A DNA stretch of 64,000 bases from NCBI RefSeq assembly GCF_013032505.1, contig NZ_WQCG01000003.1, positions 620,001 to 684,000 on the forward strand, written 5' to 3'. The translations under genes were made by a program, and so were the position numbers. This DNA is from Ruegeria atlantica. Its GTDB lineage: Bacteria; Pseudomonadota; Alphaproteobacteria; Rhodobacterales; Rhodobacteraceae. How positions within the stretch are numbered: position 1 is the first letter of the stretch; the number at the start of each line of letters is the position of its first letter. Shown here piece after piece: positions 1-9,931 of this stretch. The notes beneath the pieces are model-generated. The model worked only from the letters and a program-made list of their open reading frames with translations, was not told where the DNA came from and made no database searches.

Positions 1-1751
1 CCGGGATCAACGGGCCGAATTTGTATACCAAGGAGGTGCCACTGGCCCCCTCGGCTCTGCCCATCCGCACCTTTACCAATGACCCGGTACAGGCACGCGC
101 GCTGGACAAGCAGGACATCAAAGACCTACGCAGATGGTTCGTGAACGCCGCAAAACGTTCGAAAAATGCAGGTTTTGACCTGATCTGCTTGTATGGCGCG
201 CATGGGTTTGGCATCTTCCAGCACTTCCTCAGCCGCGCTACTAACCAGCGCAGCGACGAATACGGTGGATCCTTGGAAAATCGCGCCCGATTCAGCCAGG
301 AGGTCATCGCCGAAATGCGCGACGCGGTGGGCGACACGATGGCGATTACGCTGCGGGTCTCCCTGGATGAAACCATTGGAGAACTCGGTTTCTCGAACGC
401 CGAGGTGCGTGACTATATCGAGATGAACAAAGACCTGCCCGACCTGTGGGATCTAGCGCAGGGGACATGGGAAGATTGCTCCGGCCCCTCACGGTTCAAA
501 GAAGAGGCCGCGCAGGAAGAGCTGGTGCGTGGCATTCATGAATTAACCGATAGACCCATCGTCGGCGTCGGACGATTCACGTCACCGGATGTGATGGCCA
601 AAATGGTCAAGTCCGGCACGCTGGATTTCATAGGCTGCGCCCGCCCATCGATTGCCGACCCTTTCCTGCCAAAAAAAATCGAGGAAGGCCGGATCGAGGA
701 CATCCGCGAATGTATCGGCTGCAATATCTGCATCACTGGCGACATGACCATGTCGATCAGCCGCTGCACTCAGAACCCAACATTCATGGAGGAATGGCGC
801 AAGGGCTGGCATCCCGAAAAGATGAACGACAAAGGCGACAGCGACAACGTGTTAATCGTCGGCTCGGGCCCGGCGGGACTTGAGGCTGCATGGGCATTGT
901 GCCGCCGGGGCTATGACGTAGCTGTAGCCGAGGCCCGCGACGTGATCGGCGGTCGCGTGGCCCGTGAACGCTTGCTGCCTGGCCTGTCGGCCTGGGGTCG
1001 CGTGGTTGATTACCGTGACTATCAACTAAGCCAGCGTCCGAACGTAGAAATATACCGTGAAAGCGAGCTGGATGCCGAGAGCATTCTGGAATTCGGGTTC
1101 GAAAACGTCTGTATCGCCACCGGTGCAACCTGGCGTCGCGACGGCGTTTCCCGTCAGCACGTCGTGCCGATGCCGATCGCAGAGGGGGCCAGGGTCTATA
1201 CCCCCGACGATCTGATGAATGGAACCATCCCCTCGGGACGCGTCGTGGTCTATGACGACGACCACTACTATATGGGGGGTGTGCTGGCCGAATTGTTAAG
1301 CAGGAACGATGCGCAGGTGACGCTGGTCACACCATCGGCTTATGTCAGCGACTGGACGAATAACACGCTTGAACAGATCGCTATCCACCCACGTTTGGTC
1401 GAGGCTGGTGTCGAGATCGTCCTGAACCAAGGCATTGCCGAAATCCATCCGGATCATGTGGTTTCGAACTGCGTCTACACGGACCGGACCTGGAAGATCG
1501 ACGCGGACGCGGTTGTGATGGTAGCGTCACGCCTGGAAAACAACGCCGTATTCAACGACCTGAAAGCGCGCGAAGCCGAATGGGCGGATGCTGGCATCAA
1601 GTCGGTTAAACTGATCGGCGACGCCAACGCGCCCGGCCCGATTGCCTGGGCCACTTATGCCGGCCACCGTTATGCGCGTGAACTTGATGGCAAGGATATC
1701 GGTGACGATTTACCCTTCCGCCGGGAAATAACGGAACTTGCGGTGGACTGA
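1..1751 (+). CDS. Trimethylamine/dimethylamine dehydrogenase-type flavoprotein (5' partial)
   Basis: This is an iron-sulfur flavoprotein of the trimethylamine/dimethylamine/histamine dehydrogenase family, which oxidatively demethylates small amines and passes electrons to ETF. The reading frame is open to the left window edge. The residues before the TTG at 21 read GINGPN, which fits the family, so roughly 140-150 N-terminal residues lie outside. Visible parts are the end of the FMN TIM barrel (YGAH near base 193, RSDEYGGSLENR near 252, IGCARPSIADPFLP near 630), the 4Fe-4S ligands CIGCNIC plus a fourth Cys (bases 711-770), and a C-terminal dinucleotide-binding domain starting VLIVGSGPAG near base 850. 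Which amine it uses cannot be decided; N-methylproline or histamine are alternatives. It stands alone, and no ETF gene is visible. Confidence 0.85.
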   Translation, partial: GINGPNLYTKEVPLAPSALPIRTFTNDPVQARALDKQDIKDLRRWFVNAAKRSKNAGFDLICLYGAHGFGIFQHFLSRATNQRSDEYGGSLENRARFSQEVIAEMRDAVGDTMAITLRVSLDETIGELGFSNAEVRDYIEMNKDLPDLWDLAQGTWEDCSGPSRFKEEAAQEELVRGIHELTDRPIVGVGRFTSPDVMAKMVKSGTLDFIGCARPSIADPFLPKKIEEGRIEDIRECIGCNICITGDMTMSISRCTQNPTFMEEWRKGWHPEKMNDKGDSDNVLIVGSGPAGLEAAWALCRRGYDVAVAEARDVIGGRVARERLLPGLSAWGRVVDYRDYQLSQRPNVEIYRESELDAESILEFGFENVCIATGATWRRDGVSRQHVVPMPIAEGARVYTPDDLMNGTIPSGRVVVYDDDHYYMGGVLAELLSRNDAQVTLVTPSAYVSDWTNNTLEQIAIHPRLVEAGVEIVLNQGIAEIHPDHVVSNCVYTDRTWKIDADAVVMVASRLENNAVFNDLKAREAEWADAGIKSVKLIGDANAPGPIAWATYAGHRYARELDGKDIGDDLPFRREITELAVD

Positions 1752-2756
1752 GGTCATTGACGGGCATTAGGCGGTATGGGCAGAACTCTACCGCCTTATA
1801 CACTTGAACAACAATTGCCATCTTCGGCGCATCGAAAATTTAACCTTCTCCAGGCAGCGCAAATTTTCATTCTACATTCAATGACTTCGCAGCGGTATGA
1901 TTGTCTTCTGCCGTAGCTTCGAATCTGATATTCGCTAGAAACAGCCGCGAACGTCCGCTCTCAGCCCTTTTTCTAGGAAAACAACGTGTTCTGGTGCAAA
2001 GAGTAATCGCGTAGCCTGCACCGCCGCGCTTGTTTTGGGGACAGCGGGATTTGGGCAAGCCAATCGCACCTGGCCTTCAGGGGTAAGACGCTGCGCTCAC
2101 CCTCGGGCGAGTCGATTAGACGATACCGTGTCCTCGGCTGCGCCTGCAGGCCGCGCCACCCCTGTCGAATAGCGTTGCCTCGACCCCATCCGCGCTCACT
2201 ACGTGACAGTTCCGCAGGAACAGACAGCTTCTCCGTCTGGTCTGCAAATCAGCCCTGATTTTGCCAATATGACATCGGGGGCAATGAGGTCAGTCTAGGT
2301 GCTGGACGAAGGAAGTGAGGCGAAAATGGTAAGGTTCTGTCGCTGGGTGCGGAACTGTGTGTCGTCCTTCAAGGAATGTCAGGCGTTACATAGAGTTACC
2401 ATTTAAAGACACTTAAAGCATTGATTTTCAATCATGCGGAAAGTCTTCGGTGCACAGGTTTTGCCATTTGTGCCTCAAAAGCCTTCCACAACATGCATAC
2501 GTCTAGAAAGCCGATATTACTCGAATTGCGGTGCAAGTTGGGACGGCTTCCATGTCGAACTTCAGCGCGAAATGAAGTCCTTCACCTGATCAAAAGTACT
2601 TGCCCTTCAAGGCAGGAAACGCCGAACGATGAGATTTCAAAAAAAATTACGGTTTCAATTGAACGTGTTCAGAGGTTCAAACCATGCCCCTAGCTTAAAT
2701 TAAGCCAAATTTTGCGCCTCATTCTTCAATCCCGAAACCAATTTCAAGTATCAGCG
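1752..2756. other. Long intergenic region, no convincing gene
   Basis: About 1 kb lies between two convergent transcription units. Most of it (about 1974-2495) is a copy of the dispersed repeat family described separately. Short open frames (1867-2058 minus, 2421-2693 plus) fall inside the repeat, have no recognisable domain and are not called as genes. No clear terminator was seen after either flanking gene. Confidence 0.6.
1974..2495 (+). repeat. Dispersed repeat, copy A
   Basis: This copy shares long stretches with the copy at 41394 (both begin CAACGTGTTCTGG and pass through AGCGGGATTTGG) and with the copy at 24340 (GAGGCGAAAATGG and GGTTCTGTCGCTGG). It ends with a motif like CTCAAAAGCCTTCCA, as do copies B, C and D. 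It is one of the longest copies but is degenerate: the GNRA-type hairpin seen in copies D and E is damaged here. It carries no plausible coding sequence. Confidence 0.8.
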
Positions 2757-3452
2757 CTAGACTGTTACGGCCTGTAATAACTTATCGCGTGTCACGTCTT
2801 CCCTGGTGCTGTTGATTAAGACTTCGCCACGTCGCAACGCGATAAATCTGTCGGCAAGATCATAGGCAAAGTCAAAGTATTGCTCCACTAAGATGATTGC
2901 CATTCCGCTCGTGGCTCTAAGGTGCCGGATGACTTCGCCTATCTGTTGGATGATGTTGGGCTGAATACCCTCGGTCGGCTCGTCCAACAGAAGAAGGCGT
3001 GGCCGCGTTATCAGTGCCCGCGCGATCGCCAGCTGTTGCTGCTGACCTCCAGAAAGGTCACCTCCGCGACGGTTTTGCATCTGCTTGAGAACCGGGAACA
3101 TGTCAAAAATTTCATTTGGAATGAAATGCTCGCTGGCTGGCAGACAGGCGTACCCCGTTTCAAGGTTTTCGCGAACTGTGAGCAAAGGAAATATTTCACG
3201 ACCTTGTGGAACATAAGCCACGCCTTTCCACGCCATTTGATGAGCAGGCAAGACACCCAAAGATTCCCCGTCCAGTTCCAGATTGCCAGCCGAACGCGGA
3301 TGCGTACCTGATATTGCCTTCATCAGGCTGGTTTTCCCGACACCATTGGTCCCCATGACGCAAGTCACTTCGCCTTGTCTGGCTTCCATGGAAATCCCGT
3401 TGAGGATTTGCGAATGCCCATAATGTAGAGTCAGATCAGTCAGCTTCAGCAT
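2757..3452 (-). CDS. urtE: Urea ABC transporter ATP-binding protein UrtE
   Basis: This is the second ATPase of the high-affinity urea importer, on the cytoplasmic face of the membrane. The 231 residues match the LivF-like family length. Walker A GTNGVGKTSL is at about residues 35-44, the ABC signature LSGGQQQQLAIARAL at about 134-148 and Walker B LLLLDEPTEG just after. It is the last gene of urtABCDE, three bases downstream of urtD. The urt context and the adjacent urease genes decide urea rather than branched-chain amino acids as substrate. Confidence 0.95.
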   Translation of the reverse strand: MLKLTDLTLHYGHSQILNGISMEARQGEVTCVMGTNGVGKTSLMKAISGTHPRSAGNLELDGESLGVLPAHQMAWKGVAYVPQGREIFPLLTVRENLETGYACLPASEHFIPNEIFDMFPVLKQMQNRRGGDLSGGQQQQLAIARALITRPRLLLLDEPTEGIQPNIIQQIGEVIRHLRATSGMAIILVEQYFDFAYDLADRFIALRRGEVLINSTREDVTRDKLLQAVTV

Positions 3453-3455
3453 TGT

Positions 3456-4196
3456 TTAGCGCCCTAAGTATACGTCGATGACGTCCTGGTTAGATGTCAC
3501 GTGATCAAGGCTCCCTTCAGCCAAGACGGACCCTTCGTGTAAAACCGTGACTTTGCAATTCAGGCGCCGAACAAATTCCATATCGTGTTCCACCACGACA
3601 ACGGCGCGGGTTCTGGCGGCTTGTAACAGCAAGTCGGTGGTGTGTTCGCGCTCCTGCGGTGTCATGCCGGCGGCAGGTTCGTCCACCAGCAAGAGTCGTG
3701 GTTCCTGGGCCAGCAGCATGCCAATTTCCAGCCATTGTTTTTGACCGTGGCTCAGTTCACCAGCCTTGCGGCTTAGGTCTTGATGCAGACCGATTTCGAC
3801 GGCCAGTTCTTCAACTTTCTGCAAATCGTCAGTGGAGGTTCGATAGAAAAGCACGTGAAGCCAGCCACGTTTGTTCTGAAGTGCCATCAGCAGATTTTCG
3901 TGCACGGTCTGGTCTTCGAAAACCGTTGGTTTCTGAAACTTCCGCCCGATCCCAGCCTGCGCAATTTTTGCTTCGGAAAGTCCCAACAAAGATAGGGATT
4001 TCTCTCCCCAGATGACACGCCCTTCATCGGGCCGGGTTTTACCTGTGATGATGTCCATGAACGTGGTTTTCCCTGCCCCGTTCGGGCCGATCACTGCACG
4101 AAGTTCGACCTCGCCGATCTGGAACGATAAGTTGTTGATAGCTCGGAAACCGTCGAAAGTGACCGAAACACCGCTAACCTCAAGCAACGTGTTCAT
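3456..4196 (-). CDS. urtD: Urea ABC transporter ATP-binding protein UrtD
   Basis: This is the LivG-like ATPase of the urea importer, 246 residues. Walker A GPNGAGKTTF is near residue 37, the signature reads LSHGQKQWLEIGM and Walker B is LLLVDEPAAGM. The start codon overlaps the urtC stop by four bases (ATGA), so the two are translationally coupled. It pairs with UrtE to energise the UrtB/UrtC permease. Confidence 0.95.
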   Translation of the reverse strand: MNTLLEVSGVSVTFDGFRAINNLSFQIGEVELRAVIGPNGAGKTTFMDIITGKTRPDEGRVIWGEKSLSLLGLSEAKIAQAGIGRKFQKPTVFEDQTVHENLLMALQNKRGWLHVLFYRTSTDDLQKVEELAVEIGLHQDLSRKAGELSHGQKQWLEIGMLLAQEPRLLLVDEPAAGMTPQEREHTTDLLLQAARTRAVVVVEHDMEFVRRLNCKVTVLHEGSVLAEGSLDHVTSNQDVIDVYLGR

Positions 4197-5422
4197 TCCA
4201 TGGCCTCCTTCTCTCGCAGGGCGCCGTCATCTGGTCCCAGATTTGCCCCATGCCTGTCCGGGTGGCGGCGGTCGGTCCACAAGTCGAACAATCCTCCGAT
4301 GCCCTGCGGGGCGAACAGCGTAACCAACACGAAAGTTACGCCCAGTAGCACCTGCCACCAGTCGACCCATTTGATCGTGTAAAACCCAAGCGAAATATCC
4401 GGGGCCTGCCCGCCCGTGAACCACGTGCTCAGAAGGCTGACAAAAGCTGCACCAATTACCGCGCCGTACAAGCGACCTCGTCCACCGATTGCGACCCAGA
4501 CGGCCAAATAAATCGAAGCGATTGGAGCCATCTCCTCGGGGTTGATGATGCCGGCTTGCGGATAGTAAAGCGCGCCGGCAATGGCCGCGATGCAAGCAGT
4601 CAGGGTGAAGACGGCAAGCTTGTAGACCTCGACCGAGTAGCCAAGGAAGCGCACTCGTGCCTCGTTATCGCGAATGCCGCGGATGACCGAGCCGAACTTG
4701 CCTGAAACAATCCATGCGGCCAGCATATAGCCCAGACCCAGCGCCAGTGCCGAAGCCCATAGGAACCAGATCGACACGACGTCCTGTGAGGTGGTGACAC
4801 CTGGCAGGTTCTGCAAGCCGGACAGCCCGTTATTGCCACGCAAGCCACTGTCGTTCTGGAACAGGTACAGGGCCAGCGCCAGAGTCATGGCCTGCGTCAG
4901 GATCGACAGATACACACCGGTTACACGGCTCCGGAAAGCCAACCATCCAAAGATCAGCGCCAGCAAACCGGGGACCAACACAACCAGAACAAGCTGCAGG
5001 GTCAGGCTGTGGGAAAACGCCCAGATCAACGGAAATTCCGACGATCCGACAACGCCAAAGACTTGTGTTGCGATGGCGTCCACTACCTCGGCTGAAGTCG
5101 GTGGAATTTCGGCCTGTGCCAGCGAGTCGACCACGATCAGACGGGTGCGTTCGTACATCAGCCACATGCCGATCATGTAGCCCCCCAGCCCGAAGAAGGC
5201 GAAGTGACCCAACGACAGGATGCCAGTGAAGCCCCAGACCAGATCCATCGCCACTGCGATCAGGCACAGGCACAGGGTTTTGCCTAGCGTTTTGACGAAG
5301 CTGGTCGAGATCACACCGACCCCGAATCCCTCGGACAGGATCGTCACGCTCAGGGTGAAAAGGGACAGGATGGCAAGAAAGACCAGCACGGATGGGTTCT
5401 TGGAGATAAAGCTGCGTTCCAT
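4193..5422 (-). CDS. urtC: Urea ABC transporter permease UrtC
   Basis: This is one of two LivHM-type permease subunits forming the inner-membrane channel for urea. It has 409 residues with many hydrophobic segments and a conserved cytoplasmic loop (GVYLSILTQAMTLAL, then RGIRDNEARVRFLGY) that contacts the ATPases. The C-terminus is hydrophilic and acidic/basic mixed. The gene follows urtB by three bases and overlaps urtD. Confidence 0.95.
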   Translation of the reverse strand: MERSFISKNPSVLVFLAILSLFTLSVTILSEGFGVGVISTSFVKTLGKTLCLCLIAVAMDLVWGFTGILSLGHFAFFGLGGYMIGMWLMYERTRLIVVDSLAQAEIPPTSAEVVDAIATQVFGVVGSSEFPLIWAFSHSLTLQLVLVVLVPGLLALIFGWLAFRSRVTGVYLSILTQAMTLALALYLFQNDSGLRGNNGLSGLQNLPGVTTSQDVVSIWFLWASALALGLGYMLAAWIVSGKFGSVIRGIRDNEARVRFLGYSVEVYKLAVFTLTACIAAIAGALYYPQAGIINPEEMAPIASIYLAVWVAIGGRGRLYGAVIGAAFVSLLSTWFTGGQAPDISLGFYTIKWVDWWQVLLGVTFVLVTLFAPQGIGGLFDLWTDRRHPDRHGANLGPDDGALREKEAME

Positions 5423-5425
5423 GGC

Positions 5426-7378
5426 TCAATCCCCTGCCGCGCGGCCCTTGAGGGCGATGATGCCCCTTGGCCGGAACTGGATGAAAATGATGATGAAGAT
5501 GATCATGTAGGTTTGCGCCGCGAGGGTGTTCGATGGGTTCATCCACTCGATCCCTTTCTGCAGGAAGCCGATCATTCCGGCACCTGCCAGCGCGCCCCAG
5601 ATGTTGCCAACACCGCCGACAACGACGGTCATGAAGCTTTGTACGATATAATCGTTGCCCAAATCTGATGTGACCTTGGCAAAGAGGCCGATGGCGACAC
5701 CCGCAATCCCGGCGATGCCCGAGCCCAGCCCGAAGGTCAGCATGTTCACCCGCCCCGGATTGATCCCCATCGACCCGGCCATGCGCGGGTTCTGCGTGAC
5801 CGCGCGCATTTCAAGCCCCAGCCGTGTGCGTTTCATAATGTAAAGGAACAGCCCCAGAAAGATCATCGCCAGCACAAAGATCGCGATGCGGATATAACTG
5901 ATCGAGACCACATCGTTCAGCACCCAAGCCCCGTCCAGCCAGCCGGGCGCGGTCAGCGGACGAGCCTGCGTACCAAAGACGTTTTTGGCCAGTTGCTGCA
6001 GGGCAATTGAGATACCAAACGTCGCAAGCAGCGTTTCAAGCGGCCGGGCATAGAGCCAGCGGATTACTAGCCGCTCCATCGCGACGCCCATGGCGAAGGT
6101 GACCGCAAAAGCCATCGGGATGGCGACGATGATCGACAGCGTATGGTCGGGGATGAACTGCTGCACCACGTAGCCGGTATAGGCGCCCATCATGATGAAC
6201 TCGCCATGTGCCATGTTGATCACCCCCATGACGCCGAAGGTGATGGCGAGGCCAATAGCCGCCAGGAAATAGATCGACGCCAGAGAGATCGCGTCCAGCG
6301 TCAGGTCAAGCGTCTGGTTCAATCCCACCTTCAGTTCGATGGCCTCCAGAGCCTTTGCAGCGGCGGCGGTGACTTCGGGGGAAGGCTCAGCATAGGTTTC
6401 AAAGAACACATGCGCATCCAGCGCGGCGTCGACATCCGCCTGCGTCACCAGCGCCGGAACAGTACCGGCGGCCGCCAGCGCGGCATAAGCCTGCGCGCGG
6501 GCGGTGTCGGTGTTCAGTTGCGCAACGGGGATGCCGCCGACGCGGCCTCCTTCGATATTCTCGGCCAGTGCAGCGCGGATATCCTCGGGCGACACTTGGG
6601 GCGCAGCAAAGTCACGCGCCACCAGCAGGTCATAGGCTACATCCTTTGGCAGCGCGTCCGATCCGGGTTCCAGAACCACAGCCACGTTCGCATCGTCAGG
6701 CAGCACCTCAGCCGCCTGCCGTTTCGTCACGACCAGCGGGTTCAGGGCTGCACGCATGTCCACACCCAGATCACCGGACATTTCTTCAATCGCAGCCACA
6801 CGGGCCGCCGTGTCGGCGTCATGGCCGATGGTCAGCAGCCTCTCCAACCGCTGTTTCTGTGCCTTCAGATCAGCATCGGGTTCATCCGGGATCGAGGCGC
6901 GCAACGGGTCCAGCAAAGCGCCCTCGGGGTCGCGCTGAATTGACCGCAGCGCCGCCAGCCGTTTCGCGCGGCTGGGGTCGGTCAGTTGGAACTGTACCAG
7001 AGCGGTGCCGATCATCGCGCGTACACCGCTATTGGGTTTCAACTGTTTCAGGTCGGATTTTTCAAACGTGCCGACGACCTCGCCAGTATCGAAATCGGTC
7101 AGCTCGTATGACCGCCCCTCGGCCTTCTGACCCGCAAAGAACAGGCCATCGGATTTGCGCATCCACACATTCTTGGCGGCCCATGTCTCAAGCATCACCT
7201 GTGCCTGTGGCAACCCGCTGCTTGCGATCGCATCAATCGCAGGCCCGATTGTCTTGCGCGAGCTTTTGGCGATGATCTCCTGATGCTCTTGCAGGATCGG
7301 CTGCAGGCCAGTCTCTTGCGCGTTGGCAGTCAGGCAGGCGCACAGGATTGCGAGACCCGCGAGGAGTAGTCGTAACAT
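5426..7378 (-). CDS. urtB: Urea ABC transporter permease UrtB
   Basis: This is the second permease of the urea importer, about 650 residues. As in other UrtB proteins it has a signal peptide and a long periplasmic N-terminal extension (about residues 20-350) before the LivH-like membrane domain, which starts near TLDAISLASIYFL and includes INMAHGEFIMMGAY. The start at 7378 (MLRLLLAGLAIL) is preferred over an upstream in-frame codon because it begins the signal sequence. A stable hairpin lies between urtA and this gene. Confidence 0.95.
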   Translation of the reverse strand: MLRLLLAGLAILCACLTANAQETGLQPILQEHQEIIAKSSRKTIGPAIDAIASSGLPQAQVMLETWAAKNVWMRKSDGLFFAGQKAEGRSYELTDFDTGEVVGTFEKSDLKQLKPNSGVRAMIGTALVQFQLTDPSRAKRLAALRSIQRDPEGALLDPLRASIPDEPDADLKAQKQRLERLLTIGHDADTAARVAAIEEMSGDLGVDMRAALNPLVVTKRQAAEVLPDDANVAVVLEPGSDALPKDVAYDLLVARDFAAPQVSPEDIRAALAENIEGGRVGGIPVAQLNTDTARAQAYAALAAAGTVPALVTQADVDAALDAHVFFETYAEPSPEVTAAAAKALEAIELKVGLNQTLDLTLDAISLASIYFLAAIGLAITFGVMGVINMAHGEFIMMGAYTGYVVQQFIPDHTLSIIVAIPMAFAVTFAMGVAMERLVIRWLYARPLETLLATFGISIALQQLAKNVFGTQARPLTAPGWLDGAWVLNDVVSISYIRIAIFVLAMIFLGLFLYIMKRTRLGLEMRAVTQNPRMAGSMGINPGRVNMLTFGLGSGIAGIAGVAIGLFAKVTSDLGNDYIVQSFMTVVVGGVGNIWGALAGAGMIGFLQKGIEWMNPSNTLAAQTYMIIFIIIFIQFRPRGIIALKGRAAGD

Positions 7379-7401
7379 TTGGCGAAACCCGAGTGTCTTG
7401 G

Positions 7402-7430
7402 GGCAAGGCGGGCAGTGTTCCCGCCGTGCC
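7402..7430 (-). promoter_or_regulatory. Intercistronic hairpin between urtA and urtB
   Basis: Two 11-base arms (7402-7412 and 7420-7430) pair with one mismatch around a 7-base loop, immediately after the urtA stop codon and without a T-tract. Such hairpins downstream of binding-protein genes usually protect the upstream mRNA or partly attenuate transcription. That would give more UrtA than permease, but the role here is inferred. Confidence 0.6.
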
Positions 7431-7438
7431 AAAGGATT

Positions 7439-8719
7439 TTAGTAGTTCGACAGGGTCTGAACACAGGTCTCGGTCTCGGTGTTGTACATACCGCAACCCA
7501 GATCTTTCCAATCCGATTTCAGAACCGCCGATTCCGGCAGGAAGTCAGTCCAGGCATCGCCCGGCACAACATCAGTTTCGCTGATGATATCGAACTGACC
7601 GTCTTCCTGAATCTCACCGATCAGAACCGGCTTGGCCAGATGGTGGTTCGGCAGCATGACCGCAGTCCCACCGGTCAGGTTCGGGAATTCCTGCCCGTAC
7701 ATCGCAGCGCGCACATCGTCGACCTCGGTCGAACCGGCCTCAGTCGCGGCGTTCACCCACATATTGAAGCCGATGTAATGCGCCTCCATCGGGTCATTTG
7801 TCACGCGCTCGTCGCCCATGGTGGCTTTCCAGGTGTCCACGAATTCCGCGTTGGCTTCGGTATCCGCCGACTGGAAGTAGTTCCAAGCGGCAAGGTGACC
7901 GACGAGGTTGGTGGTGTCCAAACCGGACAGTTCTTCCTCGCCGACCGAGAAGGCTACGACCGGAATATCGTCCGCCGAAACGCCAGCGGCGGCCAGTTCC
8001 TTGTAGAAACCGATATTGGCGTCACCGTTAATGGTCGAGATCACACCGACTTTCTTGCCATCCGCGCCCAGCGCGACTACGTCAGCCACGATCTTGGACC
8101 AGTCGGAATGGCCGAAAGGCGTGTAATTGACGAAGATATCGTCATCCGCGATGCCGTTCTGCTCCAGATAGCTTTCCAGAATGTTGTTGGTGGTTCTGGG
8201 GTAGACATAGTCCGTGCCGAGCAGAGCAAATTTCTCGACCCCCAGTTCCTCCAGAAAATAGTCTGTCGCAGGGATTGCCTGTTGGTTCGGCGCGGCGCCG
8301 GTGTAGAATACGTTTTTCGAGGACTCCTCGCCCTCATACTGAACCGGGTAGAACAGCAGGCCGTTCAGCTCTTCGATGACCGGCAGCACCGATTTCCGGC
8401 TAACCGAGGTCCAGTTGCCAAAGATCACGTCCACCTCATGCACGGTCAGCAACTCGCGCGCTTTTTCAGCAAATAGCGGCCAGTCGGATGCGGGGTCGAC
8501 CACAACCGCCTCAAGCTGCTTACCCAGCAGGCCGCCCTTCGCGTTTTGCTGATCGATCAGCATCAGCATCGTGTCTTTCAGCGTGGTTTCCGAGATCGCC
8601 ATCGTGCCGGACAGCGAATGCAGCACGCCAACCTTGATCGTGTCTTCAGCCGACAGTGCGGCGGTGGCCACGGCAGCAAATACAAGTGATCCGGCGAGCG
8701 TGGATTTGAGCGATTTCAT
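7439..8719 (-). CDS. urtA: Urea ABC transporter substrate-binding protein UrtA
   Basis: This is the periplasmic urea-binding protein, about 426 residues. The start at 8719 is chosen because a strong AGGAGG precedes it and a signal peptide follows (MKSLKSTLAGSLVFAAVATAALSAED). The mature part begins with IKVGVLHSLSGTMAISE and contains YPVQYEGEESSKNVFYTGAAP, characteristic of UrtA/AmiC-type proteins. It is the first and probably most highly expressed gene of urtABCDE. The divergent urease operon starts about 400 bases away. Confidence 0.96.
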   Translation of the reverse strand: MKSLKSTLAGSLVFAAVATAALSAEDTIKVGVLHSLSGTMAISETTLKDTMLMLIDQQNAKGGLLGKQLEAVVVDPASDWPLFAEKARELLTVHEVDVIFGNWTSVSRKSVLPVIEELNGLLFYPVQYEGEESSKNVFYTGAAPNQQAIPATDYFLEELGVEKFALLGTDYVYPRTTNNILESYLEQNGIADDDIFVNYTPFGHSDWSKIVADVVALGADGKKVGVISTINGDANIGFYKELAAAGVSADDIPVVAFSVGEEELSGLDTTNLVGHLAAWNYFQSADTEANAEFVDTWKATMGDERVTNDPMEAHYIGFNMWVNAATEAGSTEVDDVRAAMYGQEFPNLTGGTAVMLPNHHLAKPVLIGEIQEDGQFDIISETDVVPGDAWTDFLPESAVLKSDWKDLGCGMYNTETETCVQTLSNY

Positions 8720-9114
8720 GTAATCCTCCTGGCGGGGCCGGGAGAGAGGGCTTGCGCAAAGGCACACTCTTCTTCTACCTGATCCCCGCAACTGTTGTTG
8801 CGTTCCGTGTGGCGGTTGTGTTCGAGGTCCAATTCGCGCAGCCGTCACACACCCCCGGGTCGTTTCCGCGGTGGCACCCATACGGTTTCTGCATCGCAGC
8901 AAGCTTGGCAACTTACCATTAACCCAATTTGGGAAATCGGCGAGATGCGCCTATTTTTTCATCCAAGACCGGGGTCGCTGTCTAAAATTTAGACGCGCGA
9001 TGTCGAAATAAGCAGATTTCGACACTGTAGATTAGTGTTCCGCCCCTTCAACAGAGAAACAGGTGCCACCGAACCAAGCTCTAAAGGTGCCCTATTACCC
9101 AAGTTACAGCCATA
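8720..9114. promoter_or_regulatory. Divergent intergenic region urtA / ureD
   Basis: This 395-base AT-richer stretch must hold the promoters for the leftward urt operon and the rightward ure operon. In related bacteria both are under NtrC/nitrogen control. I searched by eye for a sigma-54 site (TGGCAC-N5-TTGC) and found only a half match (TGGCAC near 8873, wrong spacing). No confident promoter can be named. Confidence 0.5.
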
Positions 9115-9930
9115 TTGCCCACGCACAGTGCTGTTCCACCGCGTGCTGCAGGCGCCGTCAGCTTGAGCACCAAGCAATTGGGCTCCAGGACGGTGCTGAA
9201 CAAGTTTCGCCAGTCCGGGTCTTTTAAGTGCCTGTTCCCCAGAACCAATACACCTGATCTTGACGCGGTTCTCCTAAACACGGCCGGCGGCATAACCGGG
9301 GGCGATTCATTTCGATTTTCCGGCAAGGCGGCGAAAGGAACCGCGCTGACTTTGACAACACAAGCCTGCGAGCGTGCCTACAAGGCCAAGCCGCAAGAAT
9401 GTGGCCAGGTTACCAATCATCTGACTGTTGAGACTGAAGCCCGGCTGAACTGGTTGCCGCAAGAGACCATTCTGTTCAATGGCAGTGCGCTGAACCGACG
9501 CCTGAAAATCGAGATCGCGCAGGATGCCGAGATGCTGATGGTAGAGCCTCTCATATTCGGGCGCATCGCTATGGGCGAGACGCTTACTGATATCCGCCTA
9601 AACGATCGGATCGAGATACAACGCCAAGGAAAGACGGTGTTCCTTGACGCGATCCGGTTTTCTGGTGATTGGCACAAGCATCTGTCCAAGCCGCATATTG
9701 CAAACGGCGCAGGAGCGATGGCGCTGATCGTCTTTGCTTCGGAGTCGGCCGAAGGTCATCTGGATTCCATTCGCAAAATGCTGCCCGAGGACGCAGGGGC
9801 GACACTAATCCAAGACGGCCTTCTGGCTATCCGTATTCTGGCCGACAACAGCTTGGCTCTTCGCCGCACATTGATGCCGATTTTGCGCCGGTTGAACAAA
9901 GACACATTACCCCGATGCTGGATGCTCTGA
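9115..9930 (+). CDS. ureD: Urease accessory protein UreD
   Basis: UreD is the scaffold of the UreDFG complex that loads nickel into apo-urease. It has 271 residues with the typical N-terminal blocks [12 protein letters not shown] and [14 protein letters not shown], and [15 protein letters not shown] further on. The furthest upstream start in frame is TTG at 9115, and no ATG precedes the conserved block. It is the first gene of the urease operon; ureA follows after one base. Confidence 0.93.
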   Translation: MPTHSAVPPRAAGAVSLSTKQLGSRTVLNKFRQSGSFKCLFPRTNTPDLDAVLLNTAGGITGGDSFRFSGKAAKGTALTLTTQACERAYKAKPQECGQVTNHLTVETEARLNWLPQETILFNGSALNRRLKIEIAQDAEMLMVEPLIFGRIAMGETLTDIRLNDRIEIQRQGKTVFLDAIRFSGDWHKHLSKPHIANGAGAMALIVFASESAEGHLDSIRKMLPEDAGATLIQDGLLAIRILADNSLALRRTLMPILRRLNKDTLPRCWML

Positions 9931-9931
9931 C

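Noticed and set aside
2421..2693. 90-codon plus-strand frame after repeat copy A
   Set aside because: It starts inside the repeat, has no ribosome site and no domain.
6143..6943. 266-codon plus-strand frame opposite urtB
   Set aside because: It is antisense to the periplasmic part of a clear UrtB, with no domain in the translation.
8860..8900. Possible sigma-54 promoter (TGGCAC near 8873)
   Set aside because: No TTGC element at the required distance on either strand.
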